Counted from the stretch's first letter, positions 1-7,958 are shown. The stretch: DNA of 14,575 nt from an uncultured Erysipelotrichaceae bacterium (GCA_902782505.1 CACZNO010000082.1:1-14575), one strand, 5' to 3'. Program-made: numbers and translations. The notes: generated from the sequence alone by a model not told the origin.

Positions 1-116
1 TAAATCGAGAAGTCGATGATGCACTCACCGTTATCCCCGACGGTGTCGATCTGTTTGAGTCCTCCGTAACGGGACCCCATGCCTGCGGCCAATACTACCA
101 ATACCGGTTCTTTCAT
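1..116 (-). CDS. Nucleotidyltransferase (NTP-transferase fold), N-terminal fragment
   Basis: Only the first 38 codons are in the window; the gene runs off the left edge. The visible start reads MKEPVLVVLAAGMGSRYGG, then LKQID and a GDNGE stretch. The LAAGMGSRYGG loop is the nucleotide-binding signature of sugar-nucleotide and related NTP transferases, which join a sugar or alcohol phosphate to a nucleotide in the cytoplasm. The substrate cannot be told from this fragment. The start codon overlaps the stop of the upstream phosphatase-family gene by four bases (ATGA, 113-116), and a GGGAG ribosome site lies 7 bases before the ATG inside that gene. The two genes are therefore probably co-transcribed and translationally coupled. 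The family call is firm; the specific reaction is unknown. Confidence 0.8.
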   Translation of the reverse strand, partial: MKEPVLVVLAAGMGSRYGGLKQIDTVGDNGECIIDFSI

Positions 117-1225
117 ATTTTGTCTCCCTCTTTTCTGTATACAATCAACGGGACCATCATTTCATCTTCCGTTAATCCCGCATGATCTCCGATCAGATTC
201 CGTTCATTGCCGCACGCCAGCGAGACGTTTGATCTCGCCGCGGCCACATGCGTCCCGAGAAAATCCGAAACGCGTTTATGCGGCTTGAACGGGCCCATGT
301 ATTTCTTCAGGAAATCCCTGGAGCGCATTAGTTCAAACGCGTCTCCGTAATACTTTTTAAACAGACGTTCGAACAGTTCTTCGCAGCCGGGCTTGATATA
401 AAACACCGTGCACCGGGCTTCCAGAGCTGTTTTCCGGATCATCGTATCCATCAAATCCGGATGGTCCGTCAAGTCTTCCGTATGGACATTGATCTGTCCG
501 TGGTCGGCGATGACAAACAGAAGATTCCCTGCGGGCAGTCTTTCTGCCAGACGGGATACCGCCTTATCGATGCGGCGAAGATCTTCCGTGACTTCCGGCG
601 CGTCGGTCCCGACTTCGTGCAGCAGCATATCAAACTCGTCCCAATACGCGTAGGTGTATGTGTTATGGAAGGTATTCGCGTAGGTGAGAATTCTTTCGGT
701 CATCTCTTCGATGGATTTCACTCCGGCCGGATCAAATTTCGGATTGATGATGCGCATTTCCTTACCGGCTTCTTTGAATTGCGTAGGCAGATGCCGCTGC
801 GACACAATCGTCTTTTCGATCAGGTGATCGTCGTAGGGATGCCAGGTATAATAACCGCGGTTCAGAAACAAAATCCTGAAATCATCAACTTCCTTGAAAT
901 ATTCCATCCAGCCCATCCATCCGCTGGAAACCGGAGCCATGCCGGTCAGGAAAATCGTGGTCGCCGCCGCGGTTGTGGAAGGATAGACAGTGGTGATGTT
1001 CCGGACGGTATGCGAACGCAAAAAGGAATCCGCGGGAAGATGTTTCTCCAGGATCTTGGAACCCATTGCGTCAATCAGCAGCACAAAAACATTGTCCGGT
1101 TTCTCCGCGAGAAAACGGTCCGCCTCTGCCAATGTATCGTATTCATTGTCCAGGCCGAAATAATTCTTGACGGAAGCCATGAAATTCAACAACCCGGCAT
1201 GATAATCAGGAGATACGCATTTCAT
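113..1225 (-). CDS. Alkaline-phosphatase-superfamily hydrolase (type I phosphodiesterase/nucleotide pyrophosphatase type)
   Basis: This 370-residue protein has no signal peptide and so is probably cytoplasmic. All the metal and nucleophile positions of the nucleotide pyrophosphatase/phosphodiesterase family (Pfam Phosphodiest) can be picked out. D52 sits in LLIDAMG. The Thr nucleophile is T84 or T85 in YPSTTAAATT. D199 and H203 form the DxxxH of FDMLLH. D241 and H242 lie in IADHG, and H348 lies in GDHAGL. The expected activity is two-metal hydrolysis of a phosphomonoester or phosphodiester; the substrate is unknown. Coupling to a downstream nucleotidyltransferase hints at a nucleotide- or sugar-phosphate substrate, but that is inference. 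I kept the ATG at 1225 because the VSPDY start resembles homologues I recall. No convincing Shine-Dalgarno precedes it, only a GGGG 12 bases away, so initiation may be weak or leaderless. Confidence 0.8.
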   Translation of the reverse strand: MKCVSPDYHAGLLNFMASVKNYFGLDNEYDTLAEADRFLAEKPDNVFVLLIDAMGSKILEKHLPADSFLRSHTVRNITTVYPSTTAAATTIFLTGMAPVSSGWMGWMEYFKEVDDFRILFLNRGYYTWHPYDDHLIEKTIVSQRHLPTQFKEAGKEMRIINPKFDPAGVKSIEEMTERILTYANTFHNTYTYAYWDEFDMLLHEVGTDAPEVTEDLRRIDKAVSRLAERLPAGNLLFVIADHGQINVHTEDLTDHPDLMDTMIRKTALEARCTVFYIKPGCEELFERLFKKYYGDAFELMRSRDFLKKYMGPFKPHKRVSDFLGTHVAAARSNVSLACGNERNLIGDHAGLTEDEMMVPLIVYRKEGDKI

Positions 1226-1289
1226 ACTTTTAGTTTACCCCAAATCCCCCGTTTCGCCTATGATTTTTTACGGTATAATGAGGTCGGAT

Positions 1290-1898
1290 ATGCGAATTCA
1301 GTCACCGGTGGTATACAGCTACGAAATCGAACGTTCCCGGTTCATCGGGTATCTTTTCCGCTGTTTCAGCGTGGAAGACGCAAAATTCTATCTCGACGAA
1401 GTCCGCAAGGAACACCCGAACGCGACCCACGTGACCCACGCCTACCGGATCGGCGAATCGATTGCGCATTCCTCGGATGATTCCGAACCTGCCGGAACCG
1501 CGGGAATGCCGATGCGGGATGTGCTCGAGAAAAATCATCTGACCGACATCATCGCGATCACCGTCCGTTACTTCGGAGGCATCAAACTCGGCGCCGCGGG
1601 ACTTACCCGGGCCTATGCCAAATCGGTTTCCGGTGCTGTCGCCTTAGCTGTGATCACCGAGCCTGTGCAGGTGGCGAAATACCGCATCGAAACCGACTAC
1701 AATCTCTTAGGCAAGGCGGAAAATGTGATCCGGAACCGCTACACGCACGAATCGACGGAATACGGGGAAACCGCTGTTATTACGTTCCTGGCGAAAGACG
1801 ATCCGACGGAAGTGTTCCGGGAAATCACTTCCGGCAGGTACATTCCCGAAAAGATCGGCACCGAGGAAATGGAAATCCCCGTCAAAAATCCGATATAA
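1290..1898 (+). CDS. YigZ/IMPACT-family protein (UPF0029 + DUF1949)
   Basis: A 202-residue cytoplasmic protein. The N-terminal UPF0029/IMPACT domain (about residues 1-115) carries the family hallmarks: SRFIGY near the start, HAYRIG, DDSEPAGTAGMP, then VRYFGGIKLGAAGLTRAY. The C-terminal half (about 125-200) is the small DUF1949 domain with an alternating strand/helix pattern. In eukaryotes IMPACT acts on GCN1/GCN2 signalling; bacterial YigZ/YvyE proteins have no firmly established role. I chose the ATG at 1290 over the in-frame ATGs at 1260 and 1278: it has a GAGG site at 1280-1283 and gives the usual N-terminal length. A TATAAT at 1274-1279 overlaps the 1278 ATG; if that is the promoter, the leader is only about 4 bases. 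It is the sole complete rightward gene and is divergent from the phosphatase-family gene. Confidence 0.88.
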   Translation: MRIQSPVVYSYEIERSRFIGYLFRCFSVEDAKFYLDEVRKEHPNATHVTHAYRIGESIAHSSDDSEPAGTAGMPMRDVLEKNHLTDIIAITVRYFGGIKLGAAGLTRAYAKSVSGAVALAVITEPVQVAKYRIETDYNLLGKAENVIRNRYTHESTEYGETAVITFLAKDDPTEVFREITSGRYIPEKIGTEEMEIPVKNPI

Positions 1899-1926
1899 AA
1901 AACGAATCTGTCGAAAGATTCGTTTT
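1899..1926. terminator. Bidirectional intrinsic terminator between convergent genes
   Basis: A perfect 11-base-pair hairpin: arm AAAACGAATCT at 1899-1909, loop GTCGAA, arm AGATTCGTTTT at 1916-1926. It starts directly after the yigZ-family stop and ends one base before the stop of the minus-strand CAP gene. T-runs occur on both strands, so it can end both convergent transcripts. Confidence 0.85.
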
Positions 1927-1927
1927 A

Positions 1928-4036
1928 TTACGGGTTTACGGTCAATATGGCAGCAGAAGATGTCACTTGCCCGCCGGGATTCGTTACCACGCAGCGGTAT
2001 TGATAGCCGCTTCGCGCTGTCGTAACGCTGGCGGCGCTTAATGAATAGACGCTGGTCTTGGCACAAGAAGCCGTGCTTTTCATCCAGGTCCCGCTTGCGC
2101 TGGTACGGTAATACCATTGATATGAAAGGTTCTCTCCGGACGCAACGACCCGGAAGCTCACTGCCTTTCCCTGCGTAACGGTTTGACTGCGGGGCTGCGT
2201 TTGAATAACGGGCTTGGCAACCGGGACGACCGTCAAGACCGCCGTCTCACTGATTACCTCCCCTGCAGGATTGGAAATCACGCAGCGGTATTCATACCCG
2301 TTACGCGCCGCAATGACGGAAGAAGCTTCCAGCGTATAGGTGTCGGTTTCCGCACATGCCGCAGAGCACTTCTTCCACGTTGCCCCGTCATTGATCCGAT
2401 AATACCATTGATATGAAAGATATTCCCCCGCAGCCTTTACGGTAAAGGATACCGGTGTTTTTTCCGACACACGGCATGAGGAAGGCTGGGTCAGAATTTC
2501 CGGTTTCCCGACAACGGTCAATGCCGCACTATGGGTAATGACTTCTCCTGCGGGATTGGAAACCACGCAGCGGTATTCATACCCGTTTCGCGCTGCAACA
2601 ACCTGGGAAGCGCTTAAGGAGTACGTATCCGTTTTGGCGGAAGAAGCGGTGCTTACCTTCCAAACTCCGGCGGACGATATACGGTAATACCATTGATACC
2701 GGACGTCATCCCCGGAACAGATCACCTGAAACCTGACTCCGGTTTTTTCGCCGGTTACAACGGACGAAGGCTGTTGGAGTATTACCGGCACCGTATAATC
2801 CTTGACCGTCAAAACCGCTGCGGCAGATGTCACGGAACCCTCCGCATTTTGAACCACGCAGCGGTATTGGTATCCGTTTCGCGCTTTAATGACCTGGGAA
2901 GCCGTCAGGGAATACGTATCCGTCTTTGCCGAGGCGGCAGAACATTTCTGCCAGGTTCCCTTGGCGGAAGTACGGTAGTACCACTGATACTGCAGGTTTT
3001 CTCCGCCGGCGGTGACCTTGAAAGACACCGGCTTGGAAGGATATACTTCGGCGTTTTCCGGTTCTCCGGAGATATACGGAAGTCCGTTGACTTCCACTTT
3101 CATGGACGCACTGTACGAAGTCCCCGGGCAGCGGACCGTAACTGTCGCAGTGCCTTTTTTCTTCGCCGTCACTGTTCCGGTATCGGAAACCGTCAGGACG
3201 GATTCATCCGAGCTTTCCCATTCCAGAGAACTGCGCACCCGGAAGGACGCACTCGAACTGTCGGAATATCCCTGAAACGAAAGATCCGCAACGGCAGAAA
3301 AGACCGCAGTTTCACTCATGGACATCTCTTCTTTTCCCGTTACCGAGATTCCGGTCACATGGTTTTTTACATTTATGTTCACAAGGTGTACTGCCCGTCC
3401 GGATTTTCCGGTTTGTTCCTCCGAAGATCCCGAAGCGGAAAACCGTGCGGCGGAAGCGTTATACCGGGATCCTTCCTCCGCGTAAAAGGCACCCATTCCG
3501 ACATACCGGTTATCCGGATCAATCAATGTGGTGTAATGCACCGTAACCGAAGAAGTGTAGTGATTCACCCAGGCAGTTTTTTCCTGGTAGTACTGTTCCA
3601 GAGAATAAAGCGACGTTTCGGAATACATGTTTCGGGCCAGGCATTCCGCGTCACCGCCTTTGGCAGGCCAGAAAGAATTGCTGCCAAGACGTTCATGGCG
3701 AAACTGCAGAGATACTTCCACCGCCCTTGCGATGGCGAATTCCTCCAGATCCGACGACCACAAAACCGGTGTATAGTCTTCCAATGTAAGATTCCGGGAG
3801 GAATTCCTCGGATCAGGCACTCCCTGCAGACATGCCTCGTACCGGATCTCATTCAGCCGGTTCAGCAGTTCTTTTTTACTGTCTATATAATACGTCCCCG
3901 GTACTTCCACCTGAATATCTCCGCTAAGCGGCTCTCCGTCATAACAGGGAGTTTCCGTCAGCGCGTTTGCCGGCGGAAAAGACAGCCATAGAAGGATACC
4001 GAGAAAGATGCTTATTCGTTTCAGTGTTTTTCTCAT
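1928..4036 (-). CDS. Secreted CAP-domain protein with Big-type domain and four Ig-like repeats
   Basis: A 702-residue exported protein. Residues 1-25 form a signal peptide: basic MRKTLKR start, hydrophobic ILLWLSF core, cleavage after ANA. About 45-200 is a CAP/SCP-like domain (cysteine-rich secretory protein family): LLNRLNEIR helix, WSSDLEEFA, RHERLGSNSFWP (the bacterial HxR.DG-like site), AECLARN (GEN-like) and TVHYTTLIDPDNRYVGMG. About 222-318 resembles a bacterial Ig-like group 2 (Big_2) domain, with LEWESSDESVLTVSDTG and GTATVTV. Residues 319-702 are four Ig-like modules with QWYYR, W.K and GYQYRC motifs. Bacterial CAP proteins are extracellular with mostly unknown ligands or activity. 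I start at the ATG at 4036, not the upstream in-frame ATG at 4060, because AGAGG precedes it at 6-7 bases and the signal peptide begins there. There is no LPXTG, SLH or choline-binding anchor. Confidence 0.85.
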   Translation of the reverse strand: MRKTLKRISIFLGILLWLSFPPANALTETPCYDGEPLSGDIQVEVPGTYYIDSKKELLNRLNEIRYEACLQGVPDPRNSSRNLTLEDYTPVLWSSDLEEFAIARAVEVSLQFRHERLGSNSFWPAKGGDAECLARNMYSETSLYSLEQYYQEKTAWVNHYTSSVTVHYTTLIDPDNRYVGMGAFYAEEGSRYNASAARFSASGSSEEQTGKSGRAVHLVNINVKNHVTGISVTGKEEMSMSETAVFSAVADLSFQGYSDSSSASFRVRSSLEWESSDESVLTVSDTGTVTAKKKGTATVTVRCPGTSYSASMKVEVNGLPYISGEPENAEVYPSKPVSFKVTAGGENLQYQWYYRTSAKGTWQKCSAASAKTDTYSLTASQVIKARNGYQYRCVVQNAEGSVTSAAAVLTVKDYTVPVILQQPSSVVTGEKTGVRFQVICSGDDVRYQWYYRISSAGVWKVSTASSAKTDTYSLSASQVVAARNGYEYRCVVSNPAGEVITHSAALTVVGKPEILTQPSSCRVSEKTPVSFTVKAAGEYLSYQWYYRINDGATWKKCSAACAETDTYTLEASSVIAARNGYEYRCVISNPAGEVISETAVLTVVPVAKPVIQTQPRSQTVTQGKAVSFRVVASGENLSYQWYYRTSASGTWMKSTASCAKTSVYSLSAASVTTARSGYQYRCVVTNPGGQVTSSAAILTVNP
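1931..3082 (-). repeat. Ig-like repeat array A (4 modules, CAP protein)
   Basis: Four tandem modules of about 95 codons, each running from a PxIxxQP-type start through VSF.V.A.G, YQWYYR, a tryptophan, TYSL and GYQYRC to LTV. They are more divergent from one another than those in arrays B and C. Module 2 has only the GYEYRC cysteine, whereas module 3 has two extra cysteines (KCSAAC). Confidence 0.85.
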
Positions 4037-4058
4037 AGTTTTCCTCTTTATCACAAAC

Positions 4059-4064
4059 ACTATA
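4059..4064 (-). promoter_or_regulatory. Probable extended -10 box of the CAP-protein gene
   Basis: On the minus strand TATAGT is preceded by TGG, giving an extended -10 (TGnTATAGT) 22 bases before the start codon. The -35 region (GCGGAA at 17 bases) is poor and falls inside the upstream terminator hairpin. Weak to moderate support. Confidence 0.45.
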
Positions 4065-4076
4065 CCACGGAAAACA

Positions 4077-4103
4077 CAAAATTCCGCATTACACGGAATT
4101 TTG
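4077..4103 (-). terminator. Intrinsic terminator after the DUF285/Ig gene
   Basis: A perfect 10-base-pair hairpin: CAAAATTCCG at 4077-4086 and CGGAATTTTG at 4094-4103, with a 7-base loop. It lies 27 bases past the stop at 4131 and is followed on the minus strand by GTGTTTTCC. It is the first terminator seen for the transcript that begins upstream of 7403; none lies at the internal stop at 5271. Confidence 0.75.
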
Positions 4104-4130
4104 TCTTGCTCAAACGATTTCTGCGTATTT

Positions 4131-5270
4131 CTATTTCACGGTTAAAGTAACGATGTTCGATGAAACACTTCCCGCTTCATTGGACACTTCGCAATAGTAC
4201 TGATAACCGCTTCTGGCCTTCACGACCTGCGACGCAGTCAAAGAGTATGTAGCCGTTGTCGCACATGCCGCCGTGCTCTTCTTCCACGTTCCTGCGGCGG
4301 ATGTGCGGTAATACCACTGATATTTCAGATTGGTGCCGCTGGCTGTAACCTTGAAGGATACCGCCGTACCTGCGGAAACAGTCTTGTTCGAAGGCTGCGA
4401 CGTGATTACCGGTTTGGAAATTACGGTCAATGTCGCGGGATTGCTGGTGACGCTCCCTGCAGAATTGGTCACAATACATTTATACTGATATCCGTTTCGG
4501 GCGCTCACCACCTGCGAAGCTGTTAAAGAATACGTATCCGTCGTTGCGCAGGAAGCGGTGGATTTGCTCCAGGTTCCCGAAGCGCTGGTGCGGTAGTACC
4601 ACTGGTACTTCAGGCCTTCCCCGCTCGCCGTGATTTTGAAACTGACAGCGGTGCCGGAAACCGCGGTTTTACTCTGCGGTTGTGCCGTGATTACCGGCAG
4701 ACCCGGAGACGATACAGTCAAAGTCGCCGCGTTACTGGTGGCGCTTCCTGCCTCATTGGAAACCACGCACTTGTACTGATACCCGTTCCGGGCTTTTACG
4801 ACCTGCGCAGCTGTCAGGGAATAGGTATCCGTCGTTGCACAGGCTGCCGTGGATTTGCTCCAGGTTCCCGAAGCGCTGGTGCGGTAGTACCATTGATACT
4901 TCAGCCCTTCCCCGCTCGCCGCGACCTTGAAGTCGACTGCGGTTCCCGGCTTGACTGTCTGACTCTTTGGCTGTGCTGTAATTACCGGCTTCTGTTTTAC
5001 CGTCAGCGTCGCAGGGTTACTCATTGCCGTTCCGTATGCGTTCTTTACTTCGCACCGGTATTGATATCCGTTACGCGCCGTATTCACCTGCGAAGAAGTC
5101 AGAGTATATGTATCGGTCGACGCACATGCAGCGGTGCTCTTCTTCCATTCCGCGGAAGAGGAAGTACGATAGTACCACTGATATGTATCCGCACGATCTG
5201 CCTTGATTTTGAAACTCACCTGCGTACCGGATGCTGCCGTCTTGTCTGCGGGATGTTCCGTAATGAACGG
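4131..5270 (-). pseudogene. Four Ig-like modules, C-terminal part of the DUF285 protein cut off by an in-frame TAA
   Basis: This stretch continues the frame of the DUF285 gene immediately after its TAA at 5271-5273. The first codons after the stop read PFITEHPADKTAASG, a normal start for an Ig-like module and parallel to PVITAQP and PYISGEP starts elsewhere in the window. It encodes 379 residues: four complete modules ending in NIVTLTVK and a TAA-type end at 4131. The longest open frame that starts inside it uses a GTG at 5219, which falls in the middle of the first module, lacks a Shine-Dalgarno and gives no signal peptide. An independent gene is therefore unlikely. Either the stop makes this a dead 3' end (or a sequence error), or the stop is read through. 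Apart from that stop the frame is intact. Confidence 0.8.
4134..5270 (-). repeat. Ig-like repeat array B (4 modules, downstream of the TAA)
   Basis: Four modules of about 95-97 codons. The two middle modules are very alike at DNA level: a stretch starting at 4561 recurs at 4852 (offset 291 bases, 97 codons) with few differences. Each module has the YQWYYRTS core, one cysteine in the ST(A/S)xCA stretch and one in GYQY(R/K/Y)C. Confidence 0.85.
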
Positions 5271-5273
5271 TTA
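5271..5273 (-). other. In-frame TAA at the domain junction
   Basis: On the minus strand the codons read GTG GAC GGG TAA CCG TTC ATT. In the CAP paralogue the equivalent junction reads V-N-G-L-P-Y-I, and within array B another junction reads P-G-L-P-V-I. A single change of TTA (Leu) to TAA would explain the stop. The following base is C, a context generally considered weaker for termination. Confidence 0.85.
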
Positions 5274-7403
5274 CCCGTCCACGATGCGGAAATGAAGGAT
5301 TTTTTCTCCTGCGTAATCTCCGATGCCCGTAACGGTAACAGTGGCAGTCCCGATGGCGATGTTATCGGAATAACTGACCAGATAGTCCACGCCTTTTGTC
5401 ATGGGGGTCCCGAGGTACGTTAAATGGATCTCCGGTTCAATATACGTGCCGGTGTAGTACTGTTCCGGGATTGGATCTGCTTTGCAGCGGATGACTTTGT
5501 ACGGATACATCGGAAGATACCACGTACCTGCATACTCTTCCGCATTCCCTGGGAAATCCTCGTATAACTGTTCATTCGTCTTCGTCAGAGTGCCGTTGGT
5601 CCAGTATCCTTCCGGCAGATACGCTTCGTCTTTCCAGACGGTGAATCCTTTGCCGAGAGTAATGGTATCCAGGCGGGTGCAATACGCGAACATGTCCGGC
5701 ATCGAGGTAACAGAACGCGTATCGAAACTTGAGAGATCCAGCACTTCGAGGCTTGTACATCCGGCGAACATATGCGCCATATTGTAGACCTTGGAGGTAT
5801 CAAAGGCGGTAAGATCCGCTTCCTTCAGGCTCTCGCAATACGCGAACATACAGTACATGCAGTCCAGTTTCTGGGAATTGAACATCGAAAAATCCACTTC
5901 TTCCAGAGACTTGCATTCATAGAAGAAATACGACATATCATCCACGTTCGTAAAATCAAAGTTCGAAAGATCGACTGTTTTCATGTTCTGGCAGTTATAG
6001 AACATGCCGTTCATGGATTCCGCACTGGAGGTATTCATATGACTGACATCAATGGTCTCCATTTTCAGGTCGCCGAACATACTATTGAACTTCCTCACCT
6101 TGGACGTATCGAAGTTCGAAATATCCAGGGAGGTCAGCTTTGTGCAGCCATCGAACATGTAGCTCATATTGGTGACCTTTGAGGTGTTGAAATTGCGGAC
6201 ATCCAGCTCCGTCAAACCGAAACAGTCTTCAAACAGCCAGCTCATGTCGGTGACTTTGGAAGTATCCCAGCCGGTCACGTCAATCGAGGAAAGCTTGTAA
6301 CAGTCACGGAAAACGCTGCCCATGTTCTCGACGGAAGAAGTATTCCAGCCGCTGACATCGATGGCGGTCAATTCACGGCAACCGTAGAACATTCCCTCCA
6401 TGTTTTTCAGGGAAGATGTTTTGATGGCGGAAAGATTGATGCTTGTTAATCCGGAGCACCCGTAGAACATTTCCTTCGTATTTTCCAGATACGGTGAATT
6501 CAGCTTGGAAAGATTGAGAGATGTCAGGTTATAGCACCAGTAGAAGGCTTCTTTCGCGCTTTTTAACACCGGAAGGTTGAAATTGCCGACATTCAGCGAT
6601 GTCAGTTCCGAACAGTAACTGAACATGCTTTCCATGGACTCTAAACTGTCTCCGCGGAAGCTTGTCACATTCAGCGACAGAAGTTTTTCGCAGTTGGCGA
6701 ACATGAGATCCATGGAAGTAACTTTGGCAGTATTGAAATTCGAAACACTCAACATCGTCAATTCGGAACAGGCAAAGAACATGTATTCCATATTCGTGCA
6801 TGCCGCGGTATTGAAATTCGACAAATCCAAAGCGGCCAGTTTTTTGCAGTACGTAAACATGTAACTCATATCCTGCACCTTGGACGTATTGAAATTGGAA
6901 AGAGTCACCGTGTCAAGCTTTGTGCATGCGTAGAAAAGGTACGACATGTCGGTGACATTCGAAGTATCAAACCCGTCGCCGCTGAAGATGGTCAGGTTCC
7001 TGCACTCGTCAAACCATCCGCGCATGCTGATAGGCGCAATGACGGATCCGCTGGCGACGTATGCCCGTTCAATGCCTTCCCTGACGCTGCTGTTTGTGAT
7101 CCAGGAAGGCGGGTTACTGTCTTCCGCGAAGCCGCTGAACGTTGTTCCGTAGTAGGTGTTGCCGTAAATATCCCGGCACGAAACATTCTCCGCCCCGTCC
7201 TCATATTTGGTATTCGACTGGAAAAAGATCAGTTCACCGTCCTGATATACCGCGTTGGCGTAGGTCTCCGCGTTGGGAACCGCCGTCTCCGTGTTTTCCT
7301 TTGCGGAAGGTTCTTCTTCCGGCTCCAATGCGGAAACACGGGAAAGGGACAGCGAAAGCACGATCGCCGCCATGATGATGAAAATACGCTTCAGCCATTT
7401 CAT
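5271..7403 (-). CDS. Secreted BspA/DUF285 leucine-rich repeat protein
   Basis: A 710-residue exported protein. Residues 1-25 are a signal peptide (MKWLKR start, hydrophobic core, cleavage after RVSA). After a low-complexity stretch and a short unassigned region, about residues 135-600 hold about 17 tandem DUF285 (BspA-like) repeats of roughly 26 residues. Their form is LDLSNFNTSKVTNMSYMF.xC..L, each with the MF and a conserved Cys. About 627-710 is a small beta domain (YTGTYIEPEI, GVDYLVSYS, IGTATVTVTG, GDYAGEKILHF) of a type common in Firmicutes surface proteins. DUF285 proteins are surface or secreted; roles in adhesion are proposed for some relatives. An AGGAGG lies 8 bases before the ATG. 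The frame stays open past the TAA into four Ig-like modules, so the ancestral protein was probably about 1,090 residues. No wall anchor is visible. Confidence 0.88.
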   Translation of the reverse strand: MKWLKRIFIIMAAIVLSLSLSRVSALEPEEEPSAKENTETAVPNAETYANAVYQDGELIFFQSNTKYEDGAENVSCRDIYGNTYYGTTFSGFAEDSNPPSWITNSSVREGIERAYVASGSVIAPISMRGWFDECRNLTIFSGDGFDTSNVTDMSYLFYACTKLDTVTLSNFNTSKVQDMSYMFTYCKKLAALDLSNFNTAACTNMEYMFFACSELTMLSVSNFNTAKVTSMDLMFANCEKLLSLNVTSFRGDSLESMESMFSYCSELTSLNVGNFNLPVLKSAKEAFYWCYNLTSLNLSKLNSPYLENTKEMFYGCSGLTSINLSAIKTSSLKNMEGMFYGCRELTAIDVSGWNTSSVENMGSVFRDCYKLSSIDVTGWDTSKVTDMSWLFEDCFGLTELDVRNFNTSKVTNMSYMFDGCTKLTSLDISNFDTSKVRKFNSMFGDLKMETIDVSHMNTSSAESMNGMFYNCQNMKTVDLSNFDFTNVDDMSYFFYECKSLEEVDFSMFNSQKLDCMYCMFAYCESLKEADLTAFDTSKVYNMAHMFAGCTSLEVLDLSSFDTRSVTSMPDMFAYCTRLDTITLGKGFTVWKDEAYLPEGYWTNGTLTKTNEQLYEDFPGNAEEYAGTWYLPMYPYKVIRCKADPIPEQYYTGTYIEPEIHLTYLGTPMTKGVDYLVSYSDNIAIGTATVTVTGIGDYAGEKILHFRIVDG

Positions 7404-7444
7404 TGCCTTTTCCTCCTGATGATATGTATTTTCTGCTGTATTTT

Positions 7445-7473
7445 ATTGTAACATCCCGATTGCCCCGGTTCAC
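7445..7473 (-). promoter_or_regulatory. Promoter of the DUF285 gene
   Basis: On the minus strand TACAAT (7445-7450) is preceded by TGT, an extended -10. A weak -35 (GTGAAC, 7468-7473) sits 17 bases upstream. It lies 42 bases before the start codon, leaving room for the AGGAGG site. Confidence 0.6.
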
Positions 7474-7493
7474 GGCTGAACGGATAGTCTTAC

Positions 7494-7522
7494 AGAAAAA
7501 AGAGAACAGACATCTGTTCTCT
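7494..7522 (-). terminator. Intrinsic terminator of the coaX-dut operon
   Basis: Arms AGAGAACAGA (7501-7510) and TCTGTTCTCT (7513-7522) form a near-perfect hairpin. On the minus strand six T residues follow. The hairpin overlaps the dut stop codon (TAG at 7521-7523). Confidence 0.85.
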
Positions 7523-7958
7523 AGTTTTTTCCGGTGGATCCGAAGCCGCCTTCTCCGCGGTCGGTATCCGTCAATTCTTCACTGTCGATGAATTCCGCGT
7601 CTTCCACGGCCGCAATCACGATCTGCGCAATGCGCTGACCCGGCATGACAGTACGCGGCAAAGACGAATGATTGTGTAAGGACACCATGACTTCCCCGCG
7701 GTAATCCGCGTCGATGACCCCGACTTTGTTGGCCGGAGCCAGTCCTTCCTTGCTGGCAAGTCCGCTTCGCGCATACACAAACCCCGCATATCCCTGCGGT
7801 ATTTCCATTGCCAATCCGGTATGGATCAGTTTTGTTTCCCCGGGACCTATGACGCAGGGTTCTTCCAGCAATGCGCAAAGATCACTCCCGGCAGCATCCT
7901 TAGATCCCTTGCGGGGCAGCACCGCATCAGAGGCTAATCGGTTTATCCTGATTTTCAT
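7521..7958 (-). CDS. dut: dUTP diphosphatase (trimeric dUTPase)
   Basis: A 145-residue cytoplasmic enzyme that splits dUTP to dUMP and pyrophosphate. It keeps uracil out of DNA and supplies dUMP for dTMP synthesis. All five motifs of the homotrimeric family are present in order: I, AGSDL (23-27); II, ARSGLA (63-68); III, GVIDADYRGEV (80-90) with catalytic D83 and Y86; IV, PGQRIAQ (106-112); V, RGEGGFGSTG (134-143) with the stacking F139. The length is normal. The ATG at 7958 has a GGAG about 8 bases upstream and lies inside the end of the preceding membrane-protein gene (32-base overlap), so the two are likely translationally coupled. It is last in the coaX operon. Confidence 0.95.
   Translation of the reverse strand: MKIRINRLASDAVLPRKGSKDAAGSDLCALLEEPCVIGPGETKLIHTGLAMEIPQGYAGFVYARSGLASKEGLAPANKVGVIDADYRGEVMVSLHNHSSLPRTVMPGQRIAQIVIAAVEDAEFIDSEELTDTDRGEGGFGSTGKN

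Noticed and set aside
461..1480. Plus-strand open frame of 339 codons across the phosphatase and yigZ starts
   Set aside because: It covers the antisense of the phosphatase and another frame of the yigZ-family gene, both with clear family motifs. No motif or ribosome site supports it.
2693..3991. Long plus-strand open frame (432 codons) opposite the CAP gene
   Set aside because: It is antisense to a gene with signal peptide, domains and ribosome site. Its product is rich in Arg, Gly and Cys with no motif, and it has no start signal. It is a shadow of repetitive, GC-biased coding sequence.
4131..5219. Independent gene starting at the GTG at 5219
   Set aside because: It would start in the middle of an Ig strand, without ribosome site or signal peptide, and shares the frame of the upstream DUF285 gene through a single TAA. 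It is better seen as the cut-off C-terminus of that gene.
5585..5803. Short minus-strand frames inside the DUF285 gene
   Set aside because: These are alternate-frame readings of the LRR repeats with no start signals and no motifs.
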